Positions 28,990 to 38,306 are shown, numbered from the stretch's first letter. The stretch: DNA of 56,512 bases from an uncultured Thiodictyon sp. (GCA_903837595.1 CAILVI010000349.1:1-56512); one strand, 5' to 3'. Made by a program: numbers and translations. The notes: generated from the letters alone by a model not told the origin.

Positions 28990-29721
28990 ATGGACCGCCA
29001 ACATCTTCGATTCGTTGCTCACATAGATATCCTGGGAATGTCTGCCATCATGGAGCACGACGCAGAGGAAGCATGGGGGATGCTGTCCGATCTCGTAGCC
29101 GCCAGAGATCACATAATGAACCTCGGAATGGTAAATCTTCACTCCAAGAAAGCAATCGCAGCTTCTCAAGTAATTCAATCCGCCACATTTTCAGACACAA
29201 TTATTTTATTTACAAAGGGGGCATCCGATAGCGAGTTACGATATATGATAATACTGCTGGGCGAAATCTTTCATAAAGCGCTTTATCGATGTGTCCCGAT
29301 ACGGGCCGGCTTGTCTTGCGGGAAATTTTTCTTCAATACTGAGCTTTCGATGTATGCAGGCCCCGCACTTATCGAGGCGTATCGCATTGGCGAGGCAGCC
29401 CAGTGGATCGGCATTTCTCTGGCCGACTCGATCCAGCAACAGGCTAATAAGTTAGACATGAAAAGCGGCGCTAGCGACATCATTGTGAAATGGCCAGTGC
29501 CCGTAAAAAACACGGGCACTGAACAACGTTCCGTCATCAACTGGCCCGCCATTTTCGCTCACGACCTCAAAATCACTCCACCGATATCGGTCGCGCACTT
29601 TTACCAGGCGTTTGAACGCAGCTTTGGTCCGTTTTCCTCACTACCCGCAGAGGTGCAAGCAAAATACATAAACACCGTCAATTTCATGAACCAACAGTTG
29701 GCGTTGCATGCATCGGCATAA
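28990..29721 (+). CDS. Orphan protein with nucleotidyl-cyclase-like features, 243 aa
   Basis: The protein begins with a strand and loop FVAHIDILGMSAIM (Asp near residue 13). It has a second acidic turn FSDTIILFTKG near residues 62-72, then a helix and the strand VPIRAGLSCGKFFFN, followed by AGPALIEAYRIGEAAQWIG. Paired Asp residues on a strand and a hairpin, followed by a PIRxGxS strand, resemble class III nucleotidyl cyclase or GGDEF folds, and match uncharacterised proteins annotated as cyclase-like. It lacks a membrane segment. The gene is visibly richer in A and T than its neighbours, which points to transfer. Its ribosome site is AAGAGG. No effector partner is adjacent. Confidence 0.55.
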   Translation: MDRQHLRFVAHIDILGMSAIMEHDAEEAWGMLSDLVAARDHIMNLGMVNLHSKKAIAASQVIQSATFSDTIILFTKGASDSELRYMIILLGEIFHKALYRCVPIRAGLSCGKFFFNTELSMYAGPALIEAYRIGEAAQWIGISLADSIQQQANKLDMKSGASDIIVKWPVPVKNTGTEQRSVINWPAIFAHDLKITPPISVAHFYQAFERSFGPFSSLPAEVQAKYINTVNFMNQQLALHASA

Positions 29722-29758
29722 CGAACTGAGAGTTAAGCTATAGTGCTGTGACCTCCCG

Positions 29759-30220
29759 TCATGATCGAGGGTTAAGAGCCTCGATCAATGCCTGTGACAC
29801 CTCATTTTTTGGGATCAAGGTCAATTTCCGCCCCTCAACAATGTACGCGATTTCAATGATGAGGTCCGCCGCCGGCAGCAGACCGGCGCCGCGCTCGGGC
29901 CATTCGACCAGCCAGAGGGCCTCGTCACTCAAGAAGTCGCGCAGACCGAGATACTCCAGTTCTTCGGGGTCGGCGAGGCGATAGAGGTCGAGGTGATAGA
30001 CCCGGCGGGGGCCGATTTCGTAGGGCTCGATCAGGGTGTAGGTGGGGCTGCGGGCGGGGCCCTGGTGGCCCAGGCCACGCAGGATGCCGCGGGCCAGGGT
30101 GGTCTTGCCGGTACCGAGATCCCCGCGCAGATAGATGACAACCTGGCTGGGCAGGACGGCGGCCAGACGAGCACCGAAGGCGGTTTGGGCGTCGGCGTCG
30201 GGGAGCAGGATGTCCATCAC
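29759..30220 (-). CDS. tsaE: tRNA threonylcarbamoyladenosine biosynthesis ATPase TsaE
   Basis: TsaE is the ATPase that, with TsaB and TsaD, makes the t6A37 modification of tRNAs reading ANN codons. The 153-residue protein has Walker A GDLGTGKTTLARG near residues 33-45, the switch SPTYTLIEPY and HLDLYRLADPEELEYLGL, and the WPERG motif near 108. Length is normal. Its start overlaps the nnrD stop by 4 bases, the common nnrD-tsaE order of proteobacteria. Confidence 0.95.
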   Translation of the reverse strand: MMDILLPDADAQTAFGARLAAVLPSQVVIYLRGDLGTGKTTLARGILRGLGHQGPARSPTYTLIEPYEIGPRRVYHLDLYRLADPEELEYLGLRDFLSDEALWLVEWPERGAGLLPAADLIIEIAYIVEGRKLTLIPKNEVSQALIEALNPRS

Positions 30221-31752
30221 CGCGGCCCCACCGTAGCCTCACCATTGTCGACTCCATTGGAAATCGGACGCAGCGCGGCCAAGACATCGCCGGCGATCAG
30301 GCCGCGCTCCCCGTCGCGGGCCGCGCGATCCCCGGCCGCGGCGTGGAGACAGACGCCGAGGCAGGCGGCGGCCTGGGCGTCCAGTCCCAGAGCACCGCCT
30401 TGAGCCAACAGGGCCGCGATCACGCCGGTCAGCACGTCCCCGGCGCCGGCCGTGGCCATCCCGGGGTTGCCGTCGGTACAGAGCGCGGGCGTGCGCTCGG
30501 GGTCGCCCTGGACCAGGGTGCCGGCACCCTTCAGGACCACCACGCCGCCATAGCGCCGCTGGATCTCATGCACCGCCGCAAAGCGGTCCTGGCCGATCTG
30601 GGCCTTAGTGCATCCGAGCAGGCGGGCGGCCTCGCCCGGGTGGGGGGTCAGGACCCAGTCCGGATTCGGCGCGGGTGACTCGGACAGCAGGTTCAGCGCA
30701 TCGGCATCGACCACCAGGGGCTTGCCGCACCCGCGCACCCGCTCCCAGAGCCGACGCGCCCAGGGGCCACGCCCCAAGCCCGGGCCGATGGCGATGACCG
30801 TGGCCCGCGCGATCAGCGCATCCAGTGACCCGGGGTCATCCACCGGGCTGACCATGAGTTCGGGCCGGGTGAGGTTAAGCTGCGCGGCATGATCCGGGTG
30901 GGTGGCCACCGTGACCAGCCCGGCCCCAGCGCGCAGCGCGGCCTCCCCGGCCAGGCGGGCGGCACCGGACATGCCGGGGGCACCGCCGATCACCAGGACC
31001 TGGCCGAAGTCCCCTTTATGGGCGGCACGCCGTCGCGGGGTGAGGCGGGCCGACTGCGCGATCCAGTCGATCCGCCGTGCAGACGCTACCACCCCGGCAT
31101 AGACTGCCGCCGGGACCGCCAGTGAGTCGAAATAGACGGCGCCACTGACGTCCGGTGCGGCCCCGGTGAAGAGGCCCTGCTTGAGGCCGATGAAGGTGAT
31201 GGTGGCATCGGCACGCACCGCGTCCCCGAGCACGGCGCCGGTGTCCGACGCCAGCCCGGAGGGGATGTCGATAGCCAGCACCGGGGCATGACTCGCGTTG
31301 ACCGCGGCGATGGCCGCGGCCCAAGGACCAGTCACCGGCCGGTCGAGCCCGGTGCCGAACAACGCGTCGACGATAACGCCGGGGTGCTCGGGTACATCCA
31401 CGAAGGGCTCAATCGGACCACCGGACGCGCGGTAGGCGGCGAGGGCCAGGGCGGCGTCGCCACCCACCCGAGCGGCATCGCCGATTTGCAGCACGCGCAC
31501 CGCCAGACCATCCGCCCGCGCGAGACGGGCGATGACATAGCCGTCGCCGCCGTTGTTACCCAGGCCAGTGAGCACCGTCAACCGCGCTGCGTCGGGCCAA
31601 CGGCTGCGCAACAAGTCATAGGCGGCGCGGCCGGCGCGGTTCATCAGTTCGATGCCGCTGATGGCGTGAACCGCGATGGCCGCACGGTCCAGGGCACGCG
31701 CTTGGTCGGCGCGATAGAGTTCATAGGGCAGAACGGGGATTGGGTGGGACAT
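30217..31752 (-). CDS. nnrD: Bifunctional NAD(P)H-hydrate epimerase / ADP-dependent dehydratase
   Basis: This 511-residue enzyme repairs hydrated NADH and NADPH. The N-terminal YjeF-type epimerase domain (about 10-215) has GLGNNGGDGYVIARLA and ALFGTGLDRPVTGPWA. The C-terminal ribokinase-like dehydratase domain (about 225-500) has VIGGAPGMSGAARLAGEAAL, DADALN, LTPHPGEAARLLG and DGNPGMATAGAGDVLTGVIA. Length is normal for the fused form. It is translationally coupled to tsaE. A pair of intergenic repeats separates it from glgA. Confidence 0.95.
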   Translation of the reverse strand: MSHPIPVLPYELYRADQARALDRAAIAVHAISGIELMNRAGRAAYDLLRSRWPDAARLTVLTGLGNNGGDGYVIARLARADGLAVRVLQIGDAARVGGDAALALAAYRASGGPIEPFVDVPEHPGVIVDALFGTGLDRPVTGPWAAAIAAVNASHAPVLAIDIPSGLASDTGAVLGDAVRADATITFIGLKQGLFTGAAPDVSGAVYFDSLAVPAAVYAGVVASARRIDWIAQSARLTPRRRAAHKGDFGQVLVIGGAPGMSGAARLAGEAALRAGAGLVTVATHPDHAAQLNLTRPELMVSPVDDPGSLDALIARATVIAIGPGLGRGPWARRLWERVRGCGKPLVVDADALNLLSESPAPNPDWVLTPHPGEAARLLGCTKAQIGQDRFAAVHEIQRRYGGVVVLKGAGTLVQGDPERTPALCTDGNPGMATAGAGDVLTGVIAALLAQGGALGLDAQAAACLGVCLHAAAGDRAARDGERGLIAGDVLAALRPISNGVDNGEATVGPR

Positions 31753-31824
31753 GGGATTCTGTTAGCGGTTGCAGCGGGTAACAAGGAATCAAACCGCGAG
31801 GTCGGAGCTGGTCTGAGAATAAGC

Positions 31825-31939
31825 GGACAGGATCAACAAGATTATCCAGGATTAACAGGATGAGAAAATGGCACATCCCGTCAATATTCAGTCACGCTAA
31901 GAATCCTGTAAATCCTGCGAAATCCTGTTAATCCTGTCC
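31825..31939. repeat. Inverted repeat built of ATCCTGTTAATCCTG units
   Basis: The arms 31825-31861 and 31903-31939 pair over 31 of 37 positions. Each is made of short AATCCTG-type units, with about 40 bases of AT-richer sequence between. Repeats of this sort occur between genes in many proteobacteria. It lies downstream of glgA and upstream of nnrD, so it could end glgA transcription. Confidence 0.7.
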
Positions 31940-31960
31940 ATTTGCCAGCCGCCGGCCTCG

Positions 31961-32009
31961 GGGCGCACAGCGCCCAACACCTGCGTGACACCGCTGGGGC
32001 GGTGTCACG
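31961..32009 (-). repeat. Double-hairpin dispersed repeat, copy 1
   Basis: One hairpin has a perfect 11-bp stem (CGTGACACCGC at 31984-31994 with 31999-32009). The second is a 6-bp stem (31961-31966 with 31970-31975, loop ACA). The same two-hairpin unit occurs on the plus strand at 50530-50576 and 55886-55934. This copy lies right after glgA. Confidence 0.75.
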
Positions 32010-32024
32010 AGCGTTTGGGCGGCA

Positions 32025-33491
32025 TCAGCCACGCAGGTGATGATAGATATCGAGATACTGCTGTCCGGGCTTATTCCATGAGTTATCGGCACGCATGCCG
32101 TTTACCCGCAACTGACTGAAATACTCCGGAAAGCGGAACCACAGACCGATGGCGCGGCCCATCGCCGCCTCCATGGCGGCCTCGGTCAATTCATCAAACA
32201 CGTAGCCGTTGCGCTCCTCGAATGGCTTGTCCGAATAATTGGCGTCGAACACCGTATCGGCCAGACCGCCAACCCGCCGCACGATGGGGACCATGCCGTA
32301 TTTCATGGCGATCATCTGCGTCAGGCCGCAGGGCTCGTAAACGCTGGGGATCAGGATCATGTCGGCTCCGCCGTAGATCAGGTGCGCGAGCTCCTCGTCA
32401 TAGCCGAGTTCCAGGTGACAATCGGGGCTTGACTCGAGTTCCCGCTTGATGCGCCAAAACTGGTCGTTCACTGCCGGTTCCGGGGCTGACCCCAGGAGCA
32501 CGAACTGGCAACCACTCTCCAGGGCGAAATAGATGGCCCGGCGGATCAGATCCACGCCCTTCTGACGATCGAGCCGGCTGACCACCGCGAGGATCGGCTT
32601 GGCTGCGTCCTCAAGCCCCAGGCGCTCACGCAACGCCTTCTTGCTCAAGGCTTTTTGCGGCAGGGTGTCAGGGCCGTAAGTGGCCGGAAGATGGGTATCC
32701 GACTCCGGATTCCAGACCGTGTAGTCGATGCCGTTCAGGACCCCGCCGAATTTGCGGTCATACTGCTGAAGCAGACCCTGGAGCCCCATCCCCTGATCGG
32801 TATGTTCGATCTCCCAGGCGTAGCGGGGTGAGACGGTCGTGACGAAATTGGCGAACACAATCCCGCCCTTTATCAGATTCGCCGCCTGCGGATTACCCGG
32901 GTCGAGCAGCCGCTCCATGGTCATCAGCCGGTCCGGCTTCAGACCCACCTGGCGCAACACGGACTCATCCACCACGCCCTGGTGTCCCATATTGTGCAGG
33001 GTGTAGCAGGCGCGGGTGTGGGTCAGTCCCAGGCCCTGACAGACCTCATAGAGCAAGACCGGAACCAAGCCGGTCTGCCAGTCGTGGCAGTGAATCACGT
33101 CCGGGTGCCGGTCGGATTTCAGCATGAATTCGAGCACCGCCCGGCAAAAGAAGGCGAAGCGGTGGGGGTCGTCCGGCTCCCCGTAAATCTTACCGCGCCC
33201 GAAGAAATTCTCGCGGGCGTGCTCGACGATGAAATAGCACTTGAGTGCGTCGACCTCGCCATACTCGACGTCACAGCGAACCGATTGGTCATAATAGGGC
33301 ACCCACAGGTCGCGATAGACCTGGGTCATGCCCTGGATGCACTCGAAGCGCAGGCAATCGTATTTGGGGAGAAAGACCTCGACCTGGTTACCGCGCAGCG
33401 ACAACTCGCGCGCCAGCCCCTGGACGAAGTCCCCGAGGCCGCCGGCCTTCGCGATCGGTGCGCACTCGGCGCTGACCATGGCAATATACAT
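32025..33491 (-). CDS. glgA: Glycogen synthase (GT5 family)
   Basis: GlgA extends alpha-1,4-glucan chains from ADP-glucose. The 488-residue protein has the N-terminal KAGGLGDFVQGLAREL motif (K15 region) that binds ADP-glucose, HCHDWQTGLVPVLL near 130-145, and the C-terminal VSRLDRQKGVDLI and SVYEPCGLTQMIAMKYG that complete the GT-B active site. Length is normal. It is the last gene of a minus-strand group that also holds glgX, a GH57 enzyme and a DUF4912 protein. glgB and glgC are not in the window. Confidence 0.95.
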   Translation of the reverse strand: MYIAMVSAECAPIAKAGGLGDFVQGLARELSLRGNQVEVFLPKYDCLRFECIQGMTQVYRDLWVPYYDQSVRCDVEYGEVDALKCYFIVEHARENFFGRGKIYGEPDDPHRFAFFCRAVLEFMLKSDRHPDVIHCHDWQTGLVPVLLYEVCQGLGLTHTRACYTLHNMGHQGVVDESVLRQVGLKPDRLMTMERLLDPGNPQAANLIKGGIVFANFVTTVSPRYAWEIEHTDQGMGLQGLLQQYDRKFGGVLNGIDYTVWNPESDTHLPATYGPDTLPQKALSKKALRERLGLEDAAKPILAVVSRLDRQKGVDLIRRAIYFALESGCQFVLLGSAPEPAVNDQFWRIKRELESSPDCHLELGYDEELAHLIYGGADMILIPSVYEPCGLTQMIAMKYGMVPIVRRVGGLADTVFDANYSDKPFEERNGYVFDELTEAAMEAAMGRAIGLWFRFPEYFSQLRVNGMRADNSWNKPGQQYLDIYHHLRG

Positions 33492-33544
33492 CGTTTTCCT
33501 TTAGCGTCTGTGCGTCCTGGTATAGCCAATGCTTGGACTTTGGC

Positions 33545-34753
33545 TCACTGGTCCCGCGTCAGGGTCAATTCGGGCGGCGGATTGAGCGCCAGTGCCTGGC
33601 GCAGCAGCGCTGGGTCGTCCACCCGCACCACCAGTTGGAAACGGCCCCCGGGCCCGACCCGGAAGGGCTGACCGAACAGATCGATCAGACTGCCGGGCGC
33701 GGCCTGTCCAGTGATCCGCAGTTCGGCCTCGACCTGGAGACCCGCCACCGCGCTCGGGGGATGTCCATAGGCCAAGGGTGTGAGCGGGGAAAAGGTCACC
33801 GCGTCGGTCGGGACCGGGGACAGGACCGGGGACACCAAGCCCGGCCCCACGTCAGACTCCCCGGGCCGCGGCAGGCGCACCGGGCGCCCCTCCAGGGCGC
33901 ACTGCGTGGAGCCCGCGTCGGCAGCGGGCAGGTCCCAGCGCCGGGCCAGGGCCGTCACCCCAACCTCGCCCAGTGGCAGCCGACCCACGGGCGTCGCTGC
34001 GCCCCAAGACGCTGCCGCACCATCGTCGACCCGGTCCATCCCCGTGATCGTCACCAGCGGGAAGACCGACACCAGCGACCCAGGGGACACTGCTACCAGC
34101 GCGGGCTCCGGGTCATCCACGGTGAGACCCGTGCCCGGTTGCGGTTGCGGTTGCGGTTGCGGGTGCGGGGCGGGCTCCAGACGCCTGAGATCGACCCCGA
34201 CCGGGGACACGTTGTCCAGTTCATTGGAGCGAGCCAGCAACAACCAGCCCCCACCCCCATTGGTCAGGCCGAGTTCAGCGTGATAGCGTCCGTGATCCGC
34301 CGCCACCGGGAATGTGGTCTCCCCGGCACCCTCACGCACAACCGCCAACAGGCTGGCCTCGTCCACCCGCTCGGCGCCCCCGTCAGGACGCGCACGGCGC
34401 AGCCGCAGCACGGGGTGGCCGCCCCCGCTCGGGAAACTGCCACCGGCACGACGCAGGTCATCCGGCGCCAGACGCCAATGCGCGCGCAACGTGCCCGGAC
34501 GGCTGCCGTAGAGTACAACACCGGTTCCTGGCTCCCGGCCGGGGAAATGCGGATGCAGCCCATCGGGCGCCGCTACGGTCGCTAGCAGCGGCGGCGCGGG
34601 GACCAGTTCGGCCGGTTGGGGCGCCACGTCCGGGTCGCGCGCCCCGCTCGGCGTCTTGGCTGCCGCAGTGACAGCCGCGGCAGCCCCCCGGGCAACGGGA
34701 TCAATCGCCGGCACCGAGGTCGACCGCCTACCCGCGCGCTCAGGTCCGATCAC
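33545..34753 (-). CDS. DUF4912-domain protein in the glycogen cluster
   Basis: The 402-residue protein is soluble. Residues about 80-190 resemble the DUF4912 domain: a strand with LYGSRPGTLRAHWRLAPDDL, a central LRLRRA strand, then GRYHAELGLTNGGGGWLLLA. The rest is Pro-rich, with a polar repeat region near 205-215 (PQPQPQPQP) and a second strand-rich segment at the C-terminus (about 340-400). The function of DUF4912 is not established; such genes often sit beside glycogen or GH57 genes. It lies 6 bases after the GH57 gene and 53 before glgA, so it is probably part of the operon. The start is uncertain because the N-terminus is low in complexity. Confidence 0.7.
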   Translation of the reverse strand: MIGPERAGRRSTSVPAIDPVARGAAAAVTAAAKTPSGARDPDVAPQPAELVPAPPLLATVAAPDGLHPHFPGREPGTGVVLYGSRPGTLRAHWRLAPDDLRRAGGSFPSGGGHPVLRLRRARPDGGAERVDEASLLAVVREGAGETTFPVAADHGRYHAELGLTNGGGGWLLLARSNELDNVSPVGVDLRRLEPAPHPQPQPQPQPGTGLTVDDPEPALVAVSPGSLVSVFPLVTITGMDRVDDGAAASWGAATPVGRLPLGEVGVTALARRWDLPAADAGSTQCALEGRPVRLPRPGESDVGPGLVSPVLSPVPTDAVTFSPLTPLAYGHPPSAVAGLQVEAELRITGQAAPGSLIDLFGQPFRVGPGGRFQLVVRVDDPALLRQALALNPPPELTLTRDQ

Positions 34754-34759
34754 CGGCGG

Positions 34760-36100
34760 TCAGCGCCCGACGCTTGCCGCCAGCGGCGACACGCCCGGAC
34801 CGGGCTCAGTCTGGGGAATGGCGGCCGGTGTCGCGACCGCCGCGGCCGGGGCCGGCAGCGCGCCCGGTGGGGGCGCGACGCCACCGGGAGGGGGGACCGG
34901 CGCTGCCGCAACGGTGAGTGCCGCCTCTACCTCGTTCAGCTGCGCGGCGGCCGGGCCAGTACGCGCGTACAGATGGGGTAGCCAGGCCTCGCCCCAGAAC
35001 AGGAAGCAACTGGTCTGCGCCTCCAGGATCAGGGTGCGGACGCGCTCCAGTGCAGGACTCACGCACTGCGCCGGCAGCCGCTCGCGCAGATCCCAATAGC
35101 GGGCGCTCAAGTCGCTGACCGCGGTCGCCGCCGCACGCTGGCGTTCACTACCCGCCCACTGGGAGCGGTCATAGCCCGAGGTGGAGCCGACGTTCCAGGC
35201 CCCGGTCTGCACCTGGGCCAGGGCGGCCGGCGGGTTGTCCGCCAGGTAGGCATTCAAGGAGACCGGCATAATCGGGTACGCGCCGCCACGCACCTGCTCC
35301 ATGTAGGGCGCAAAGAAATAACCGAAAAACCCCGCCCCCTCGTGTGGCTGGCGGACCCAGGCCCCGTTCTCGCCATCGGACCAGGTGGTGACCAGTCGCG
35401 ACTCGTGCGGACGCGCTGAGCCCCCGACCCGCCAGCGCACATCGTTCTGAAACCAGCTGACATCGAGACCGGTCTCCTGGGCCATGGAGACCTCGCGATC
35501 CCGCGGCACCACGGTGATGCAGACGCCCTCATGGCAGACCCGATAGGGGCGAAAGACGTCGGTGATGCCGTCCTCGGGGCGCACATGCACCCCGTCCACC
35601 ACCAGATAGTCGTAACCGGCCTGGACCAGGGCCGGGATCATGTCCATGGTGAAGGCCATCTCGGGCGGCCAGAAGCCCCGCGGCGCGCGGCCAAAGGCGC
35701 GCAGCATGGCTGCGCGAGCGCGCGCCAACTGCTCGGGCCAGTCCGCTTGGGGGATGAGTGGAAAGATGGGGTGATAGTGACCCATACCGATCAGCTCGAT
35801 GTTCTGCGCCCGGGCGTAGCGGTCGAGCATCTCGGGGATGTCCAGGATATGGCGGTAACGATCGACGATGTCAGGGTCGAGCAGTTGGTCCAACAGGACG
35901 CCGGAGAAGCCGATATGCAGATGGGCCGTGTCCGGATAGCGCTCCGCGTAGCGGACCGGGCGCTCGTAGCAGCGGATGATCTGCTCCGCCTCACCGGGGT
36001 TGGCCTCGATCAGTAACCGTAGATTTCCCGGCGGCTGGTGCATGTGCAGCCCAAGGGCATGAAAGATCGTGCTGCCTGTCATCGTCACCCTACCGCGCAT
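34760..36100 (-). CDS. Glycoside hydrolase family 57 protein
   Basis: The 446-residue protein begins with the GH57 signature FHALGLHMHQPPGN (His residues of motif 1). It has IELIGMGHYHPIFPLI (motif 2) and GFWPPEMAFTMDMIPAL with the expected catalytic Glu (motif 3). YDYLVVDGVHVRPEDG and TTWSDGENGAWV follow, where an Asp acts as acid in the family. The last 60 residues are a Pro/Ala-rich tail without similarity. GH57 members include amylases, 4-alpha-glucanotransferases and branching enzymes. Its exact activity is not clear; position points to glycogen or maltodextrin metabolism. Start: the ATG at 36100 or the one six codons later (MTGSTIF) are both possible. Confidence 0.88.
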   Translation of the reverse strand: MRGRVTMTGSTIFHALGLHMHQPPGNLRLLIEANPGEAEQIIRCYERPVRYAERYPDTAHLHIGFSGVLLDQLLDPDIVDRYRHILDIPEMLDRYARAQNIELIGMGHYHPIFPLIPQADWPEQLARARAAMLRAFGRAPRGFWPPEMAFTMDMIPALVQAGYDYLVVDGVHVRPEDGITDVFRPYRVCHEGVCITVVPRDREVSMAQETGLDVSWFQNDVRWRVGGSARPHESRLVTTWSDGENGAWVRQPHEGAGFFGYFFAPYMEQVRGGAYPIMPVSLNAYLADNPPAALAQVQTGAWNVGSTSGYDRSQWAGSERQRAAATAVSDLSARYWDLRERLPAQCVSPALERVRTLILEAQTSCFLFWGEAWLPHLYARTGPAAAQLNEVEAALTVAAAPVPPPGGVAPPPGALPAPAAAVATPAAIPQTEPGPGVSPLAASVGR

Positions 36101-36182
36101 CGGCCGACCCCGGGCGGGGCCGCGCTACCGGTGCCGATGATCGCACGGCCACTGCCCAGGCGCCAGACGGGGCGGGCGGTGC

Positions 36183-38306
36183 TCAAGGCGCAATGAGCGT
36201 GGCGCCGCCGGCAACCGGCCGCCCCTCCAGCACGACCACGCTGCGCGCGCCCACCCACAGCGCCCCAGGCGCGAGCGGGTGCTGGTCCGCCGGCCCGATG
36301 AGGTCCAGCGGCGCGGCGGCGCCGGTGTCCAGGGCGCAGTGCCAGACCTGTCCGGTGAGCGCCGGCAACTCGAATGGCGCCGCGGTGACCGCCATGTTCA
36401 TAGCGATATAGAGCGGTTCTTCGGTGCGCGCCACCGGTGCCAGCGTCAGGGCCAGTACCTGGGCCGCCGGGTCCGCCCAAGGCGCCTCCCCGACCCGGGT
36501 TCCGTGCCAGGTCACGTCCGGCAGGTCCGCCCCCGGGCGGGGCTGGCCGGCCAGGAAGCGCCGCCGCCGCAGGCTCGGGTGGCGTTTGCGCAGTGCAATC
36601 AGACCGCGCACGAAGCGCAAGTGCTCGCGATTGGTCTCCAACAGCGACCAGTCGAACCAGCCGAGTGCATTGTTCTGGCACCAGACATTGTTGTTGCCCG
36701 ACTGGGCGCGGAGGACTTCATCGCCGGCCAATAACATCGGGATACCCTGGCTCAGGAACAGGAGCGCGAGCAGGTTCTTGGCCTGGCGGCGACGCAGGGC
36801 CAGCACCTGCGTGTCAGTGGTGTCGCCCTCCACCCCGCAGTTCCAGCTCAGGTTATCGTCGGTGCCGTCGCGGTTACCCTCGTGATTGGCCAGGTTGTGC
36901 TTGCCATTGTAGGAGACCAGGTCCCAGAGGGTGAAGCCGTCATGACAGGTGACGAAGTTGATACTGTTGATGGGTTGGCGCAGATCGCCCCCGTAGAGGT
37001 CGCTGCTGCCGGCGAGCCGCGTGGCCAACTCCGGGATCAGGCCGGGGTCGCCGCGCACGAAGCGCCGGATGCTGTCGCGGTAGCGTCCGTTCCACTCCAT
37101 CCAGCGGTAGCCGGGAAAGGAGCCGACCTGATAGAGACCGGCCGCGTCCCAGGCCTCGGCGATGATCTTCGCGGCCGCCAGGGTATCGGAGAGTTCGATT
37201 CCCCACAGCACCGGCGGGTGTTCCATCGGCTGTCCATGCCCATCGCGCGCCATCGCGCTGGCCAGGTCGAAGCGGAAGCCGTCGACATGCATCTCGCGCA
37301 CCCAATACTCCAGGCAATCCAGGATGTAGCGGGCGACGAAGGGGTGATTGGCGTTGACGGTGTTGCCGCAGCCGGTATAGTCCAGATACATGGACTTGTC
37401 GAGCTGATCCAAGCAGTAGAAGGTCTCGTTGCCGAACCCCTTAAATGACAGGGTTGGACCGCGGCCATTGCCCTCGCAGGTATGGTTGAAGACGACGTCC
37501 AGGATGACCCCGATCCCGGCCTTGTGCAGCGCGCGCACCAGGTCGCGGAACTCCCGGCGGTGGCTGCCCAGTTCCGGCGTCACACAATAGCCCGGGTGCG
37601 GCGAGAAAAAGCCGTAGCTGCTATAGCCCCAGAAATTCCTTAAACCCGCCGCCCCCACACCCGGGGGCACGTCCTGCTCGTCGAAGGCCATGAGCGGCAT
37701 CAGCTCCACATGGCTGATGCCCAGCCCCTTGAGATAGGGGACCTTCTCGATGAGCCCCGCAAAGGTCCCGGGGTGGCGCACGGCGGCGGACGGGTGGCGG
37801 GTAAAGCCCCCGACATGCAGTTCGTAGATGATCATCTGCTCGGAGGACACCCGCAGGGTGGTGTCCCCACACCAGTCATAGTCATCGGCGAGCACCACGG
37901 CGCGCGGTGAATCGTGGGGTCTGACACCATCGGCAGCGCGGCGCGCGCGATCCCAGGCGCACGGATTGACCGCACGCGCCCAGGGGTCGAGGAGCTCGAT
38001 GCTGGGGTCGAAACGCCAGCCGTGGCCGCGCGGGTCATTGGGGCCGTCCATGCGCCAGGTGTAATGGGTGCCGGGCGGCAGGTCCACCACCAGCAGGTGC
38101 CAGGAGAAGAAGCTGTGGTTGACCTCCGGGTCCAGGCGGATGACCTGGAAGGGCTCAGCACTGTCGGCCGCGGCGTAGAGCAGCAACTCGGCGCCCACCG
38201 CGTGGCGGCTGTAGACCGAAAAATTGATCCCGTGCTCCTCCAGGGTGGCGCCCGGCGGATAGCGGCGACCCGGCAGTGTGCGATAAGGACCGTGAGACTC
38301 TGGCAT
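36183..38306 (-). CDS. glgX: Glycogen debranching enzyme (isoamylase type)
   Basis: GlgX hydrolyses alpha-1,6 branches left by glycogen phosphorylase. I chose the ATG at 38306 (MPESHGPYRTLPG) since similarity begins there; the frame is open 51 codons further. The protein of about 707 residues has an N-terminal CBM48 domain (GINFSVYSRHAVGAELLLY) and a GH13 barrel with VVFNHTCEGN, DGFRFDLASAMAR (nucleophile Asp), AEAWDAAGLYQVG (acid Glu) and FVTCHDGFTLWDLVSYNGKHN shortened at its Asp. The C-terminal beta domain ends near TLIAP. It heads the group with GH57, DUF4912 and GlgA, which lets the same operon build and break glycogen. Confidence 0.94.
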   Translation of the reverse strand: MPESHGPYRTLPGRRYPPGATLEEHGINFSVYSRHAVGAELLLYAAADSAEPFQVIRLDPEVNHSFFSWHLLVVDLPPGTHYTWRMDGPNDPRGHGWRFDPSIELLDPWARAVNPCAWDRARRAADGVRPHDSPRAVVLADDYDWCGDTTLRVSSEQMIIYELHVGGFTRHPSAAVRHPGTFAGLIEKVPYLKGLGISHVELMPLMAFDEQDVPPGVGAAGLRNFWGYSSYGFFSPHPGYCVTPELGSHRREFRDLVRALHKAGIGVILDVVFNHTCEGNGRGPTLSFKGFGNETFYCLDQLDKSMYLDYTGCGNTVNANHPFVARYILDCLEYWVREMHVDGFRFDLASAMARDGHGQPMEHPPVLWGIELSDTLAAAKIIAEAWDAAGLYQVGSFPGYRWMEWNGRYRDSIRRFVRGDPGLIPELATRLAGSSDLYGGDLRQPINSINFVTCHDGFTLWDLVSYNGKHNLANHEGNRDGTDDNLSWNCGVEGDTTDTQVLALRRRQAKNLLALLFLSQGIPMLLAGDEVLRAQSGNNNVWCQNNALGWFDWSLLETNREHLRFVRGLIALRKRHPSLRRRRFLAGQPRPGADLPDVTWHGTRVGEAPWADPAAQVLALTLAPVARTEEPLYIAMNMAVTAAPFELPALTGQVWHCALDTGAAAPLDLIGPADQHPLAPGALWVGARSVVVLEGRPVAGGATLIAP

